A stretch of 11,032 nucleotides of DNA from an uncultured Ilumatobacter sp. (GTDB taxonomy: Bacteria; Actinomycetota; Acidimicrobiia; Acidimicrobiales; Ilumatobacteraceae), in the NCBI GenBank assembly GCA_938049325.1, contig CALICC010000423.1, positions 1 to 11,032 of the forward strand, read 5' to 3'. Under the pieces are notes generated by a model. That model was not told the DNA's origin. It worked only from the letters and a program-made list of their open reading frames with translations, and did no database searches. A program made the translations under genes and the position numbers. Positions 1 to 6,507 of the stretch are shown piece after piece (the stretch's first letter is position 1; every line of letters starts with the position of its first letter).

Positions 1-498
1 GAAACGGATCGCTGCGTCGCGGGTGATCTCGACGTGCTGACGCTGATCGTCGCCGACCGGCACTTCGTCGGTGTCGTACAGCAAGATGTCGGCTGCCTGC
101 AGGGCCGGATACGAGAACAATCCAGCCGACAGGAACTGGCCCTCGCGCTTGTTCGACTTGTCTTTGAACTGCGTCATGCGCGACAGCTCGCCGAAGCTGA
201 TGTTGCACTGCATGATCCAGCCGAGCTGACTGTGCTCGGCGATGTGGCTCTGTGCGAAGACCGTGGCCACGTCCGGGTCGAGGCCGACGGCAAACAGCAT
301 GGCGCCGAGCGACACGGTGGCGTCACCGACGGTGCCGGGAGTTTCGGTGACCGTCAACGCATGCAGATCGACGATGCCGTGGAACGCGTCGCGCTCGTGC
401 TGGCCTTCGACCCACTTCCGCAACGCACCCAGGTAGTTCCCGAGATGAACATCGCCCGTTGGTTGCATGCATGACAGCACGCGCTTTTTGTCGCTCAC
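1..498 (-). CDS. trpS: Tryptophanyl-tRNA synthetase, N-terminal part (cut by window edge)
   Basis: This class I aminoacyl-tRNA synthetase charges tRNA-Trp with tryptophan in the cytoplasm. The reverse strand encodes 166 residues before the window ends. Visible family landmarks are MQPTGDVHLGNYLGAL near residue 11, which holds the HIGH-type ATP-binding signature (HLGN), then MTQFKDKS, then the ADILLYDTDEVPVGDDQRQH block, which is diagnostic for bacterial TrpRS. Family members run to about 330 residues, so the KMSKS loop and anticodon-binding part lie outside the window. I chose the GTG at 498 because it gives the usual short lead-in (SDKKRVLS) to the PTG motif. An in-frame ATG ten codons later would start inside the motif. 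A TAGCGT box lies 7 bases upstream of the GTG and there is no Shine-Dalgarno, which suggests a leaderless mRNA. The gene is divergent from the AhpD-like gene. The identification is firm. Confidence 0.96.
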   Translation of the reverse strand, partial: MSDKKRVLSCMQPTGDVHLGNYLGALRKWVEGQHERDAFHGIVDLHALTVTETPGTVGDATVSLGAMLFAVGLDPDVATVFAQSHIAEHSQLGWIMQCNISFGELSRMTQFKDKSNKREGQFLSAGLFSYPALQAADILLYDTDEVPVGDDQRQHVEITRDAAIRF

Positions 499-505
499 CC
501 GGCCG

Positions 506-511
506 ACGCTA
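506..511 (-). promoter_or_regulatory. Putative -10 box of trpS
   Basis: On the minus strand this reads TAGCGT, matching TANNNT, the minimal actinobacterial -10 element. It ends 7 bases before the GTG start, so transcription would begin at or next to the start codon, consistent with a leaderless transcript. I see no convincing -35 hexamer. TANNNT is short, so the support comes from its position and from the same arrangement at neighbouring genes. Confidence 0.4.
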
Positions 512-521
512 GCGGTCCATG

Positions 522-533
522 CCGGAGCTCCGG
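522..533. promoter_or_regulatory. 12-bp perfect palindrome in the divergent promoter region, possible operator
   Basis: CCGGAGCTCCGG is a perfect palindrome that ends three bases before the putative -10 box of the selenoprotein gene and lies upstream of the trpS box. A dimeric regulator bound here would occupy the -10/-35 spacer of the plus-strand promoter. The symmetry is seen directly. The operator role is inference, because GC-rich palindromes also arise by chance. Confidence 0.3.
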
Positions 534-535
534 GC

Positions 536-541
536 TACGGT
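536..541 (+). promoter_or_regulatory. Putative -10 box of the AhpD-like selenoprotein gene
   Basis: TACGGT (TANNNT) ends 6 bases before the ATG at 548. With no ribosome binding site in the intervening bases, a leaderless mRNA starting at the ATG is the simplest reading. There is no recognisable TTGACA-like -35. Confidence 0.4.
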
Positions 542-547
542 TTGGCC

Positions 548-1627
548 ATGAATACCCACGTGGCGCACGACCAAGCGGCACCGGCGGCGCCAACCATCGT
601 CGACGCCGACATCCGGGCTGACCTTCAAGACGCCCACGCATCCTTCGTCGAGGCGCTCGGTGATCCCGGCACCTGGTGGACCGGAGCGGAGCGCGTGGCG
701 ATCGTCGACGAAGCGCGGCGAGCGATGGAGCACGCCCAGCGGCCTCCGTGGGAGGCCCCATCGACCATCACCGGCATGATCGGTGACGGCCACCCGCTCC
801 CGCTGTGGGCGATCGACGCCGTGTGGCGAATCACGAACCATCCGGGCACGACAACCGCCGACTGGTACGCGTCGATCATCGAACAGTCCGATGCCGACCT
901 CACCGACCGCGACGGAGCCAGGAGCTACGTCGAACTCGTTGCCGTGGTGGCGCCGATGAACGCGATCGACCGGTTCGCTGACGTCATGGGCCTCGCTCGG
1001 CTGCCGTTGCCCGCTCCGGTTGCCGGAGCACCGAGCCGACACGCTCCCGAATCCAGCGTTCAACGTCATTGGGTGCCGACCGTGAACATGGCCGGCGCGA
1101 ACGTCTTCAAGGCGCTGTCGGCGGTTCCGGCAGCGAGCGCAGCGATGCGACCGGTCAGCGCATCGCACTACGTTCCAGAGGACGCGATCGTGGGCGACCT
1201 CACCTGGTGTCGTGACACGCTGAGTCGTGCGCAGATCGAACTGGTGGCGGCCGCTACCTCGATGGCCAACGAGTGCTTCTATTGAACGACCTCACACGCA
1301 CTCCTGCTCGGTCTGAGCGGTGACGACAACATCGATCCCACCCAACTCGCACGAGGCGCAGGTGTCGAGCACGGGGCGCTGCTCGTCGACATGGTGCACG
1401 CAATCACCGGAGGTGATCTCGGCGTGATCGACCAACACAAAGCTCTCATGGATGACACCATCGGTGTTGACGCGCGCACGGATGCGATCGCCGTGTACGC
1501 CAACTTCTCGATGATGACACGCATCGCCGATGCGACGGGAACGCCGCTCGACGCTGGTTCGACAGCGATCTCCGAGACGCTGCGCGCCGATCTCGGACTG
1601 GACGACTTCATCTCATCCCGAATGTGA
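548..1627 (+). CDS. Tandem AhpD-like (carboxymuconolactone decarboxylase superfamily) protein, probable selenoprotein with Sec246
   Basis: If the TGA at 1283-1285 is read as selenocysteine, this encodes 359 residues. The C-terminal half (about 205-359) is an AhpD-like peroxidase/thiol-redox domain. Its site reads E231, then eleven residues, then C243-F-Y-U246-T-T-S-H250. The spacing equals Glu118, Cys130, Cys133 and His137 of M. tuberculosis AhpD, with U replacing the second Cys. The N-terminal half (about 38-155) looks like a degenerate copy: it shares the tail pattern (VELVAVVAPMNAIDRFADVMG versus YANFSMMTRIADATG) but has no CxxC. From memory, Cys-containing relatives have NECFYC followed by TTSHA. 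The likely role is peroxide or disulfide reduction in the cytoplasm; substrate and reductant are unknown. The ATG at 548 was chosen because a TANNNT box lies 6 bases upstream and an earlier ATG (467) would run into trpS on the other strand. A recent nonsense mutation is the main alternative. Confidence 0.85.
1283..1285 (+). other. Recoded TGA codon, selenocysteine 246
   Basis: This in-frame TGA follows TGC-TTC-TAT (Cys-Phe-Tyr) and precedes Thr-Thr-Ser-His, so it occupies the second position of the family's CxxC redox motif. Sec replacing a catalytic Cys is the hallmark of selenoproteins. The frame then stays open for 113 codons with normal high-GC codon use and a recognisable AhpD-like C-terminus. 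TGA is the ordinary stop of every complete gene here, so genome-wide reassignment is excluded and any decoding must be site-specific. Confidence 0.85.
1299..1322 (+). promoter_or_regulatory. Bacterial SECIS element (selenocysteine insertion hairpin)
   Basis: The core stem GCTC (1306-1309) pairs with GAGC (1315-1318) around a five-base loop GGTCT (1310-1314). Below it, T1305 can bulge on the 5' side, CC (1303-1304) pairs with GG (1319-1320), and AC (1299-1300) can pair with GT (1321-1322) across a bulge of two bases. The E. coli fdhF SECIS, from memory, likewise has a GGUCU loop and a bulged U on the 5' strand, both contacted by SelB. The loop begins 24 bases after the TGA, within the spacing known for bacterial SECIS elements. 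The lower stem is imperfect and alternative pairings exist. The element lies in coding sequence, as usual in bacteria. Confidence 0.75.
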
Positions 1628-1695
1628 TCGCCAACGCGGAGTTGTCGTCAGCGCGTCAGGTATCTCGAAATCACACGGGTGTAAGCAACGGGCTA

Positions 1696-1701
1696 TAGGC
1701 T
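1696..1701 (+). promoter_or_regulatory. Putative -10 box of the scpA operon
   Basis: TAGGCT (TANNNT) ends 7 bases before the scpA ATG at 1709 and overlaps a TATAGG that could serve instead. No Shine-Dalgarno is present, so the operon mRNA may be leaderless. The 81-base gap from the selenoprotein stop holds no clear terminator: only a 5-bp ACGCG/CGCGT pairing with a 13-base loop and no T tract. Confidence 0.4.
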
Positions 1702-1708
1702 TGCCGCA

Positions 1709-2485
1709 ATGGCTGTTGACGTGACCACCCCTGTGTATGAGGGGCCCTTTGACCTGTTGTTGCAGCTGATCCTCAAAGACCAGGTCGACATCTACGAAGT
1801 CAATCTTTCGTTGATCGTCGATGCGTATCTCACCGAGATCGAAAAGATGCAAGAGCTCGACCTCGACGTCACCACCGGGTTCTTGCTGATTGCCGCAACG
1901 CTGGTCGAATTGAAGGCGCGGCGGCTCCTTCCGAACCAGGCCGACATGGATCTCGACGAAGAGTTCGCACTGTGGGAAGAACGCGACCTGCTCTTGGCCC
2001 GCCTTCTCGAAGCGAAGACGTTCAAGGACGTAGCCGGCGTGTTCTCCCAGTTGGCAGACGACGCGGATCGCTGTTTCCCGCGCTCTGTTGGTGCCGACGA
2101 ACGATTTGCTGACGTCACGCCCGATCTTCTCGAAGGCACCAGCCTGAAGAGCCTGCAGCGCGCGGCGATCCGGGCGCTGACGCCGCGGCCCGTTCCGGTT
2201 GTCGACCTGTTCCACGTCAACCCGATCAAGGTGACCGTTGCCGACGCTGTTGCCGAGCTCCTCGACGAACTGCCACGCGCCGGCCGCATCACGTTCCGGC
2301 GCCTCACCGCCGACCTCGGCGATCGCATCGAAGTCATCGTGCGCTTCCTGGCGCTGCTCGAACTGTTCAAGCAGGGTGCGATCGAACTCGAGCAACCCGA
2401 GCGTTTCGGTGATATCGAAGTGATCTGGGCGCCCGACGAGGGCCTCGACACCGACTCCATTCTCATCGACGCCTACGACGGCTGA
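1709..2485 (+). CDS. scpA: Segregation and condensation protein A (kleisin subunit)
   Basis: ScpA is the kleisin that bridges the two SMC heads and, with ScpB, forms the bacterial SMC-ScpAB condensin that organises and segregates the chromosome. The 258-residue length is typical. Family landmarks are EGPFDLLLQLI at residues 11-21 (the N-terminal helical part that contacts the SMC neck), FLLIAATLVELKARRLLP at 58-75, an acidic variable middle, and a C-terminal winged-helix region over the last 60 residues (RFLALLELFKQGAIELEQ) that binds the SMC head. The ATG start fits the family's short lead before EGPFDLL. It heads a run of same-strand genes, with scpB 16 bases downstream. The identification is firm. 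Confidence 0.96.
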   Translation: MAVDVTTPVYEGPFDLLLQLILKDQVDIYEVNLSLIVDAYLTEIEKMQELDLDVTTGFLLIAATLVELKARRLLPNQADMDLDEEFALWEERDLLLARLLEAKTFKDVAGVFSQLADDADRCFPRSVGADERFADVTPDLLEGTSLKSLQRAAIRALTPRPVPVVDLFHVNPIKVTVADAVAELLDELPRAGRITFRRLTADLGDRIEVIVRFLALLELFKQGAIELEQPERFGDIEVIWAPDEGLDTDSILIDAYDG

Positions 2486-2501
2486 TCGCGAACACACGCT
2501 C

Positions 2502-3329
2502 ATGAGTGACACGAACGACGAACCGCTGGACACCAGCCTCGACATGGGCCTTGACGCCGACGCTGATGGTGCCGCCGAACCGGCTGACGAATCAGACGGC
2601 GACCGAGAGGACCGCATCAGCGAGTACAAGCGGGCGATTGAAGCCATCGTGCTGGTCTCACACGATCCGGTCCCATTCGACCTGCTGGCACAGCTGCTGG
2701 AGCAGCCGACCGTCTTGATCGAGCAGTGGTGCGACGAGCTCTCGATCCGGTACCGCAACGACGGCAACGGATTCGAGCTGGTTCGTGTGGCCGGTGGCGT
2801 TCGCTACCAAACAGCGTCCGACCTCACGCCCTACGTCGAACGGTTCTTGATGCACGACCAGCGTGCCCGGTTGTCGGGGGCGGCGCTCGAAACCCTCGCA
2901 ATCGTGGCGTACAAGCAGCCGATCTCGCGCGCTCAGGTCGCAGGCATCCGTGGCGTCGACCCTGACGGGGTTCTGCGCACGCTCCAGGCGCGTGGCTACA
3001 TCGACGAAATCGGACGCGACGACGGTCCCGGTCAGGCAATTCTGTTCGGGACGACCCCCTCATTTCTCGAACGCCTCGGCCTCGAGTCGGTCGACGACCT
3101 TCCGCCGATCGCCGAATTCATCCCGGGCCCCGACGTCGTCGAAGCACTCGAGCACGGGCTCCGCGTCACGCCCACGATCGACGTCACAACGGCGCCCGTC
3201 AGTGACCTGTCGTCGCCCGGTAGCGAGTCATCCAGCGACGAGCTGTCCGGCGATGTCGAACCGGCAGCCGATGAAGGTGAGCCGCCCGCAGCGGCGCCGG
3301 ACCGCGATGCTGGCGACGCTGATGAGTGA
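2502..3329 (+). CDS. scpB: Segregation and condensation protein B
   Basis: ScpB is the dimeric winged-helix (kite) partner that binds the middle of ScpA in the SMC-ScpAB condensin. The conserved core spans about residues 38-218: a first winged helix beginning EYKRAIEAIVLVSHDPVP, then GFELVRVAGGVRYQT (90-104), then the signature LSGAALETLAIVAYKQPISRAQVAGIRGV (124-152) and GYIDEIGRDDGPGQAILFGTT. At 275 residues it is longer than many ScpBs because of an acidic N-terminal extension (about 1-38) and a Ser/Asp/Glu/Pro/Ala-rich tail from about 222, both probably disordered. No ribosome binding site is visible before the ATG, so it is probably co-expressed with scpA. The rluB start overlaps its last codons by 8 bases. 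Confidence 0.96.
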   Translation: MSDTNDEPLDTSLDMGLDADADGAAEPADESDGDREDRISEYKRAIEAIVLVSHDPVPFDLLAQLLEQPTVLIEQWCDELSIRYRNDGNGFELVRVAGGVRYQTASDLTPYVERFLMHDQRARLSGAALETLAIVAYKQPISRAQVAGIRGVDPDGVLRTLQARGYIDEIGRDDGPGQAILFGTTPSFLERLGLESVDDLPPIAEFIPGPDVVEALEHGLRVTPTIDVTTAPVSDLSSPGSESSSDELSGDVEPAADEGEPPAAAPDRDAGDADE

Positions 3330-4131
3330 CACGCCCGGGTGGGACCCACCCAAGGTCGAAGCGCCGCTCTGGGAGCAGAACGCAGCGCAGAGCGCGTCGA
3401 TGCCGCAGGGTGAGCGGCTACAGAAGGTGCTCGCCGCCGTCGGCTTCGGAAGTCGTCGTACGTGCGACGACCTCATCGCAGCAGGTCGCGTCACGGTCAA
3501 CGGCGAAGTCGCAGTGCTCGGCCGCCGCGTCAACGCCGACAACGACCTCGTCGAAGTGGATGGTGCACCGATCGGAGTCCGTCCCGACCTCGTGTACTAC
3601 ATCCTCAACAAGCCGGCTGGTGTCGTCTCGACCAGCAAAGACACCCACGATCGCCGCACGATCATGGACATCGTTCCCACCGATCCGCGGGTGTTCTCGA
3701 TCGGTCGCCTCGACACCGAGAGCGAAGGCTTGCTGCTCATCACGAACGACGGTCAGCTGGCGAATCGCATTGCGCACCCGAGCCACGGCGTCGACAAGGA
3801 ATACCTCGTCGAAGTCGGCGGTGGGGAAGTGTCGCCTGGCGGTATTCGTCGGCTGCGCGACGGCGTCGAGCTCGAAGATGGTCTCACGGCGCCGGCGAAG
3901 GTCTCACAGCCCGACCCCGGCGTGCTGCGCGTCGTGATCCACGAAGGAAAGAACCGGCAGATCCGTCGCATGTGCGACGCGATCGGCCATCCCGTGACGC
4001 GACTCATCCGAACACGGATCGGCCCACTGTCTGACCGGACACTGCAACCGGGTGAATGGCGCGAGTGGACCACCGAAGAACGCAACGCCATGGTGGCAGC
4101 CGTCGCAAGTACGATCCCCCGTCGTGACTGA
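3322..4131 (+). CDS. rluB: 23S rRNA pseudouridine synthase, RluB/RsuA family
   Basis: This enzyme isomerises a specific uridine to pseudouridine in rRNA, in RluB probably the helix 80-93 area of 23S rRNA near the peptidyl transferase centre. The 269-residue protein has an S4 RNA-binding domain at about 31-78 (ERLQKVLAAVGFGSRR), then YYILNKPAGVVST at 92-104, and the catalytic motif IGRLDTESEGLLLITNDG, where Asp131 would be the nucleophile. KNRQIRRMCDAIGHPV and LIRTRIGPL complete the family pattern. The ATG at 3322 overlaps the scpB end by 8 bases, suggesting translational coupling. An in-frame ATG at 3400, just before the S4 domain, is a plausible alternative that would drop a 26-residue non-conserved leader. 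scpA-scpB-rluB is a classic actinobacterial order. Confidence 0.94.
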   Translation: MSDTPGWDPPKVEAPLWEQNAAQSASMPQGERLQKVLAAVGFGSRRTCDDLIAAGRVTVNGEVAVLGRRVNADNDLVEVDGAPIGVRPDLVYYILNKPAGVVSTSKDTHDRRTIMDIVPTDPRVFSIGRLDTESEGLLLITNDGQLANRIAHPSHGVDKEYLVEVGGGEVSPGGIRRLRDGVELEDGLTAPAKVSQPDPGVLRVVIHEGKNRQIRRMCDAIGHPVTRLIRTRIGPLSDRTLQPGEWREWTTEERNAMVAAVASTIPRRD

Positions 4132-5206
4132 CTCGAGCGCCGACACCGCGCAGCGGCGCGCCAACGTGATCGGGCTCGGACTCATCGGCGGCTCGGTCGC
4201 GGTTGCGCTCCGAGAGCGCGGCTGGCATGTGTCAGGCACCGATGGTCGCCACGACACCGTGGCGCTGGCCGTCGAGCGCGACATCATCGATGCCGCCGAC
4301 CTCGACGTCGATGCCGAGATCACGTTCGTCGCGGTGCCGGTCCTCGGTGTGGTCGACGCAGTACGCAAGGCGCTGGTTGAGACCAACGGCCTGGTGACCG
4401 ATGTCGGCAGCGTGAAGTCCCCGGTGTGCTCAGCCATCGACGATCCACGCTTCATCGGCGGGCACCCGATGGCGGGAAGCGAATACGACGGGCTCGCTGG
4501 TGCTGATCCACAGCTGTTCGACGGGGCGATTTGGGTGCTGACGCCCGATGGCGATGCCGACGACGCTGCGTTTGCCCAGTTGAACGGCATCGTGTCGTCA
4601 CTCGGCGCCGAGGTCGTGGCGGTCACCCCAGAACGTCACGACGAGGTCGTCGCTGTCGTGAGCCATGTGCCGCACCTGACCGCAGCCTCGCTGATGGGCG
4701 TTGCTGCAAAGCACTCGATGGAACACGCCGCGCTGCTGCGGCTTGCAGCGGGCGGCTTCCGCGACATGACCCGTGTGGCGAGCGGACGCCCCGATATCTG
4801 GCTCGACATCTGCACGGAGAACCAAACCGCGATCGTTGCCACGCTCGACGACCTGATCGACGAACTCGGCGCGGTGCGCACTGCCATCGCCGCCGGCGCA
4901 ACCGACGACCTCGGTGACCGCCTCAACCGCGCTCGTGACGCCCGCGCAAATCTGCCGAATCGCATCGTGCACCCAGAGAACCTCGCCGAGATCCGCATTC
5001 CGATTCCCGACCGCACCGGTGCAGCCGCCGAAGTCTTCGTTCTTGCCGCCGACCTCAGCGTCAACATCGCCAACTTCGAAGTCGTGCACAACGCCGAGCG
5101 TCAGCGTGGCATCGCTGTCGTGCTCATCGACCAGGCGCACACCGACGTCTTCCGCGGCGGACTCATCGCCCGAGGCTTCCACCCATCGGTTCAGGAGTTG
5201 GCATGA
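4124..5206 (+). CDS. tyrA: Prephenate dehydrogenase with C-terminal ACT-like domain
   Basis: This enzyme oxidatively decarboxylates prephenate to 4-hydroxyphenylpyruvate with NAD(P), on the way to tyrosine. The protein has 360 residues. An N-terminal Rossmann motif, GLGLIGGS, lies at residues 17-24. GGHPMAGSEYDGL contains His114 and SHVPHLTA contains His181, matching the catalytic and substrate-binding histidines of TyrA. GGFRDMTRVASGRPDIW carries the Arg that binds prephenate. The last 80 residues (EIRIPIPDRTGAAAEVF onward) look like an ACT regulatory domain, so feedback control by tyrosine is likely but not shown. The GTG at 4124 overlaps the rluB stop by 8 bases. It gives a 14-residue lead to the Rossmann strand, whereas an upstream ATG would add residues translated from rluB in another frame. 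The aroA start overlaps its end by 4 bases. Confidence 0.94.
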   Translation: MTDSSADTAQRRANVIGLGLIGGSVAVALRERGWHVSGTDGRHDTVALAVERDIIDAADLDVDAEITFVAVPVLGVVDAVRKALVETNGLVTDVGSVKSPVCSAIDDPRFIGGHPMAGSEYDGLAGADPQLFDGAIWVLTPDGDADDAAFAQLNGIVSSLGAEVVAVTPERHDEVVAVVSHVPHLTAASLMGVAAKHSMEHAALLRLAAGGFRDMTRVASGRPDIWLDICTENQTAIVATLDDLIDELGAVRTAIAAGATDDLGDRLNRARDARANLPNRIVHPENLAEIRIPIPDRTGAAAEVFVLAADLSVNIANFEVVHNAERQRGIAVVLIDQAHTDVFRGGLIARGFHPSVQELA

Positions 5207-6507
5207 CGAACGACGTCGCAACCGTTCGTCGCGCTGTCGGGCCGATCATCGCCGACGTGGTGGTGCCACCGTCGAAGAGCATCGCCAACCGTGCGCTGAT
5301 CTGTGCCGCGCTTGCCGACGGTGAGTCGGAGATCCGCGGACTCGCACCGGGCGACGACACCAAAGCAATGATCGACTGCCTCGGTGCGCTCGGCGTGCCC
5401 GTCGGTGTGAGCGAGGTCGAAGGTCGACTCGTCGGCGCGGTCATCGGCACGGGAGGTGCGTTCCCCACCGGCCCCGTCACCCTGAACACTCGTCTCGCCG
5501 GGACCACATCTCGTTTCATTACCGCGGTGGCATCGCTCGGCCCGGGTCCCTATGTCATCGACGGAGACGCGCCGCTGCGCGCCCGACCGATGGGTCCGCT
5601 CCACGATTCGTTGCATTCGCTCGGCGCTCGGCTCGAACCGGGTGAGACCTGGGGGCACCTGCCCGTCACGGTGTCAGGGCCTGTCGGTGGTGCTGATGCG
5701 ATCATGATGCCCGGCGACGTCTCGAGTCAGTACGTCACGGCGCTCATGCTGATCGCCCCGATGATCCGCGATGGATTGCGGCTCGGGCTTTCCACCGAAC
5801 TGGTCAGCCGGCCATACATCGAGATCACCAAGTCGGTGATGTCAGCCTTTGGCGCAGACGACGTCGACATCGCTCACCGTCACGTACACGTGTCGGAGGG
5901 TTCCTACTTCTCAACGACCTATGACGTCGAGGCCGACGCGTCGTCGGCGAGCTACCCGCTCGCCGCAGCGGCGATCGTGGGTGGTGCGGTGAGCGTCAAG
6001 GGCCTGGGTCGCTCGTCGCTCCAAGGTGACGCAACGTTCTGTGATCTCCTGGAGCAGATGGGCTGTCTCGTGACCGTCGGCCCGGATTCGACCGTCGTGA
6101 TGCGGCGCCGGGACACGCCGCTACATGGCATCGACGTCGACATGGCCGATGTCTCCGACCTCGTGCCGACGATGGCAGTCGTGGCAACGCAAGCAACGTC
6201 GCCAACACGAATCACCGGGGTCGGATTCATCCGCGGCAAAGAGAGTGACCGCCTTGGTGATCTGGCCGCCGAGTTGGGCAAGCTCGGTGCAGACATCACC
6301 GTTGACGACGACGGATTGACCATCGTGCCGACCGATCTGCTGCACGGCGCGCGCCTCGACACACATCACGACCACCGCCTAGCGATGGCATTCGGGCTGC
6401 TCGGCCTCGTGGTCGACGGCATCGAGATCGCCGAGCCGGGCGTCGTGTCCAAGAGTTGGCCGGGCTACTGGGACGCATTGGACGAGCTGCCGTCGAGGCT
6501 CACGTGA
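5203..6507 (+). CDS. aroA: 3-phosphoshikimate 1-carboxyvinyltransferase (EPSP synthase)
   Basis: This is the sixth step of the shikimate pathway: it transfers the enolpyruvyl group of PEP to shikimate-3-phosphate. The 434 residues match the family length. Visible motifs are VPPSKSIANRAL (Lys25, Ser26, Arg30), LAGTTSRF at 98-105, DGDAPLRARPMGPLHDSL, the SSQY substrate-binding segment, DVSDLVPTMAVVA with the catalytic Asp, RGKESDRLGDL with the catalytic Glu, and DHRLAMAFGLLGL near the end. The LAGTxxRF form differs from the E. coli NAGTAMRP version: Phe105 stands where E. coli has Pro101. I recall the same form in mycobacterial AroA, so it is a lineage trait. ATGA overlap with tyrA and GTGA overlap with the next gene indicate translational coupling. 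Confidence 0.96.
   Translation: MTNDVATVRRAVGPIIADVVVPPSKSIANRALICAALADGESEIRGLAPGDDTKAMIDCLGALGVPVGVSEVEGRLVGAVIGTGGAFPTGPVTLNTRLAGTTSRFITAVASLGPGPYVIDGDAPLRARPMGPLHDSLHSLGARLEPGETWGHLPVTVSGPVGGADAIMMPGDVSSQYVTALMLIAPMIRDGLRLGLSTELVSRPYIEITKSVMSAFGADDVDIAHRHVHVSEGSYFSTTYDVEADASSASYPLAAAAIVGGAVSVKGLGRSSLQGDATFCDLLEQMGCLVTVGPDSTVVMRRRDTPLHGIDVDMADVSDLVPTMAVVATQATSPTRITGVGFIRGKESDRLGDLAAELGKLGADITVDDDGLTIVPTDLLHGARLDTHHDHRLAMAFGLLGLVVDGIEIAEPGVVSKSWPGYWDALDELPSRLT

Noticed and set aside
34..474. Plus-strand open frame opposite trpS
   Set aside because: It is antisense to conserved TrpRS motifs, and its residues show no family pattern.
548..1285. A complete 245-residue protein ending at the TGA
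   Set aside because: It would end inside the active-site motif of the second AhpD-like domain, and the sequence after the TGA continues that domain in the same frame.
1391..1627. A separate small gene starting at an internal ATG
   Set aside because: The residues are the C-terminal part of the AhpD-like domain, and an ATG start here would lack the catalytic motif and any ribosome binding site.
548..1627. Pseudogene from a nonsense mutation
   Set aside because: There is only one interruption, it lies exactly on a catalytic Cys position, a GGUCU-loop hairpin follows at SECIS distance, and coding character is intact on both sides. Not fully excluded without the sel genes.
1634..1656. ACGCG/CGCGT pairing after the selenoprotein stop as a terminator
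   Set aside because: The stem is 5 bp with a 13-base loop and no T tract.
1728..1744. CCCCT/AGGGG hairpin with a seven-base loop at the start of scpA
   Set aside because: It lies within codons 7-12 and the pairing is only five bases. Chance is likely, though it could affect early translation of a leaderless mRNA.
1613..2767. Long minus-strand open frame of 384 residues opposite scpA and scpB
   Set aside because: Open antisense frames are common in high-GC genes. ScpA and ScpB are clearly recognisable on the plus strand.
2863..3321. N-terminal extension of the pseudouridine synthase
   Set aside because: These in-frame codons overlap conserved scpB and give a Ser/Arg-rich shadow translation. 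The real start is 3322 or 3400.
4052..4123. Upstream ATG start for tyrA
   Set aside because: It overlaps the conserved end of rluB and adds residues with no family match. The GTG at 4124 gives a normal TyrA N-terminus.
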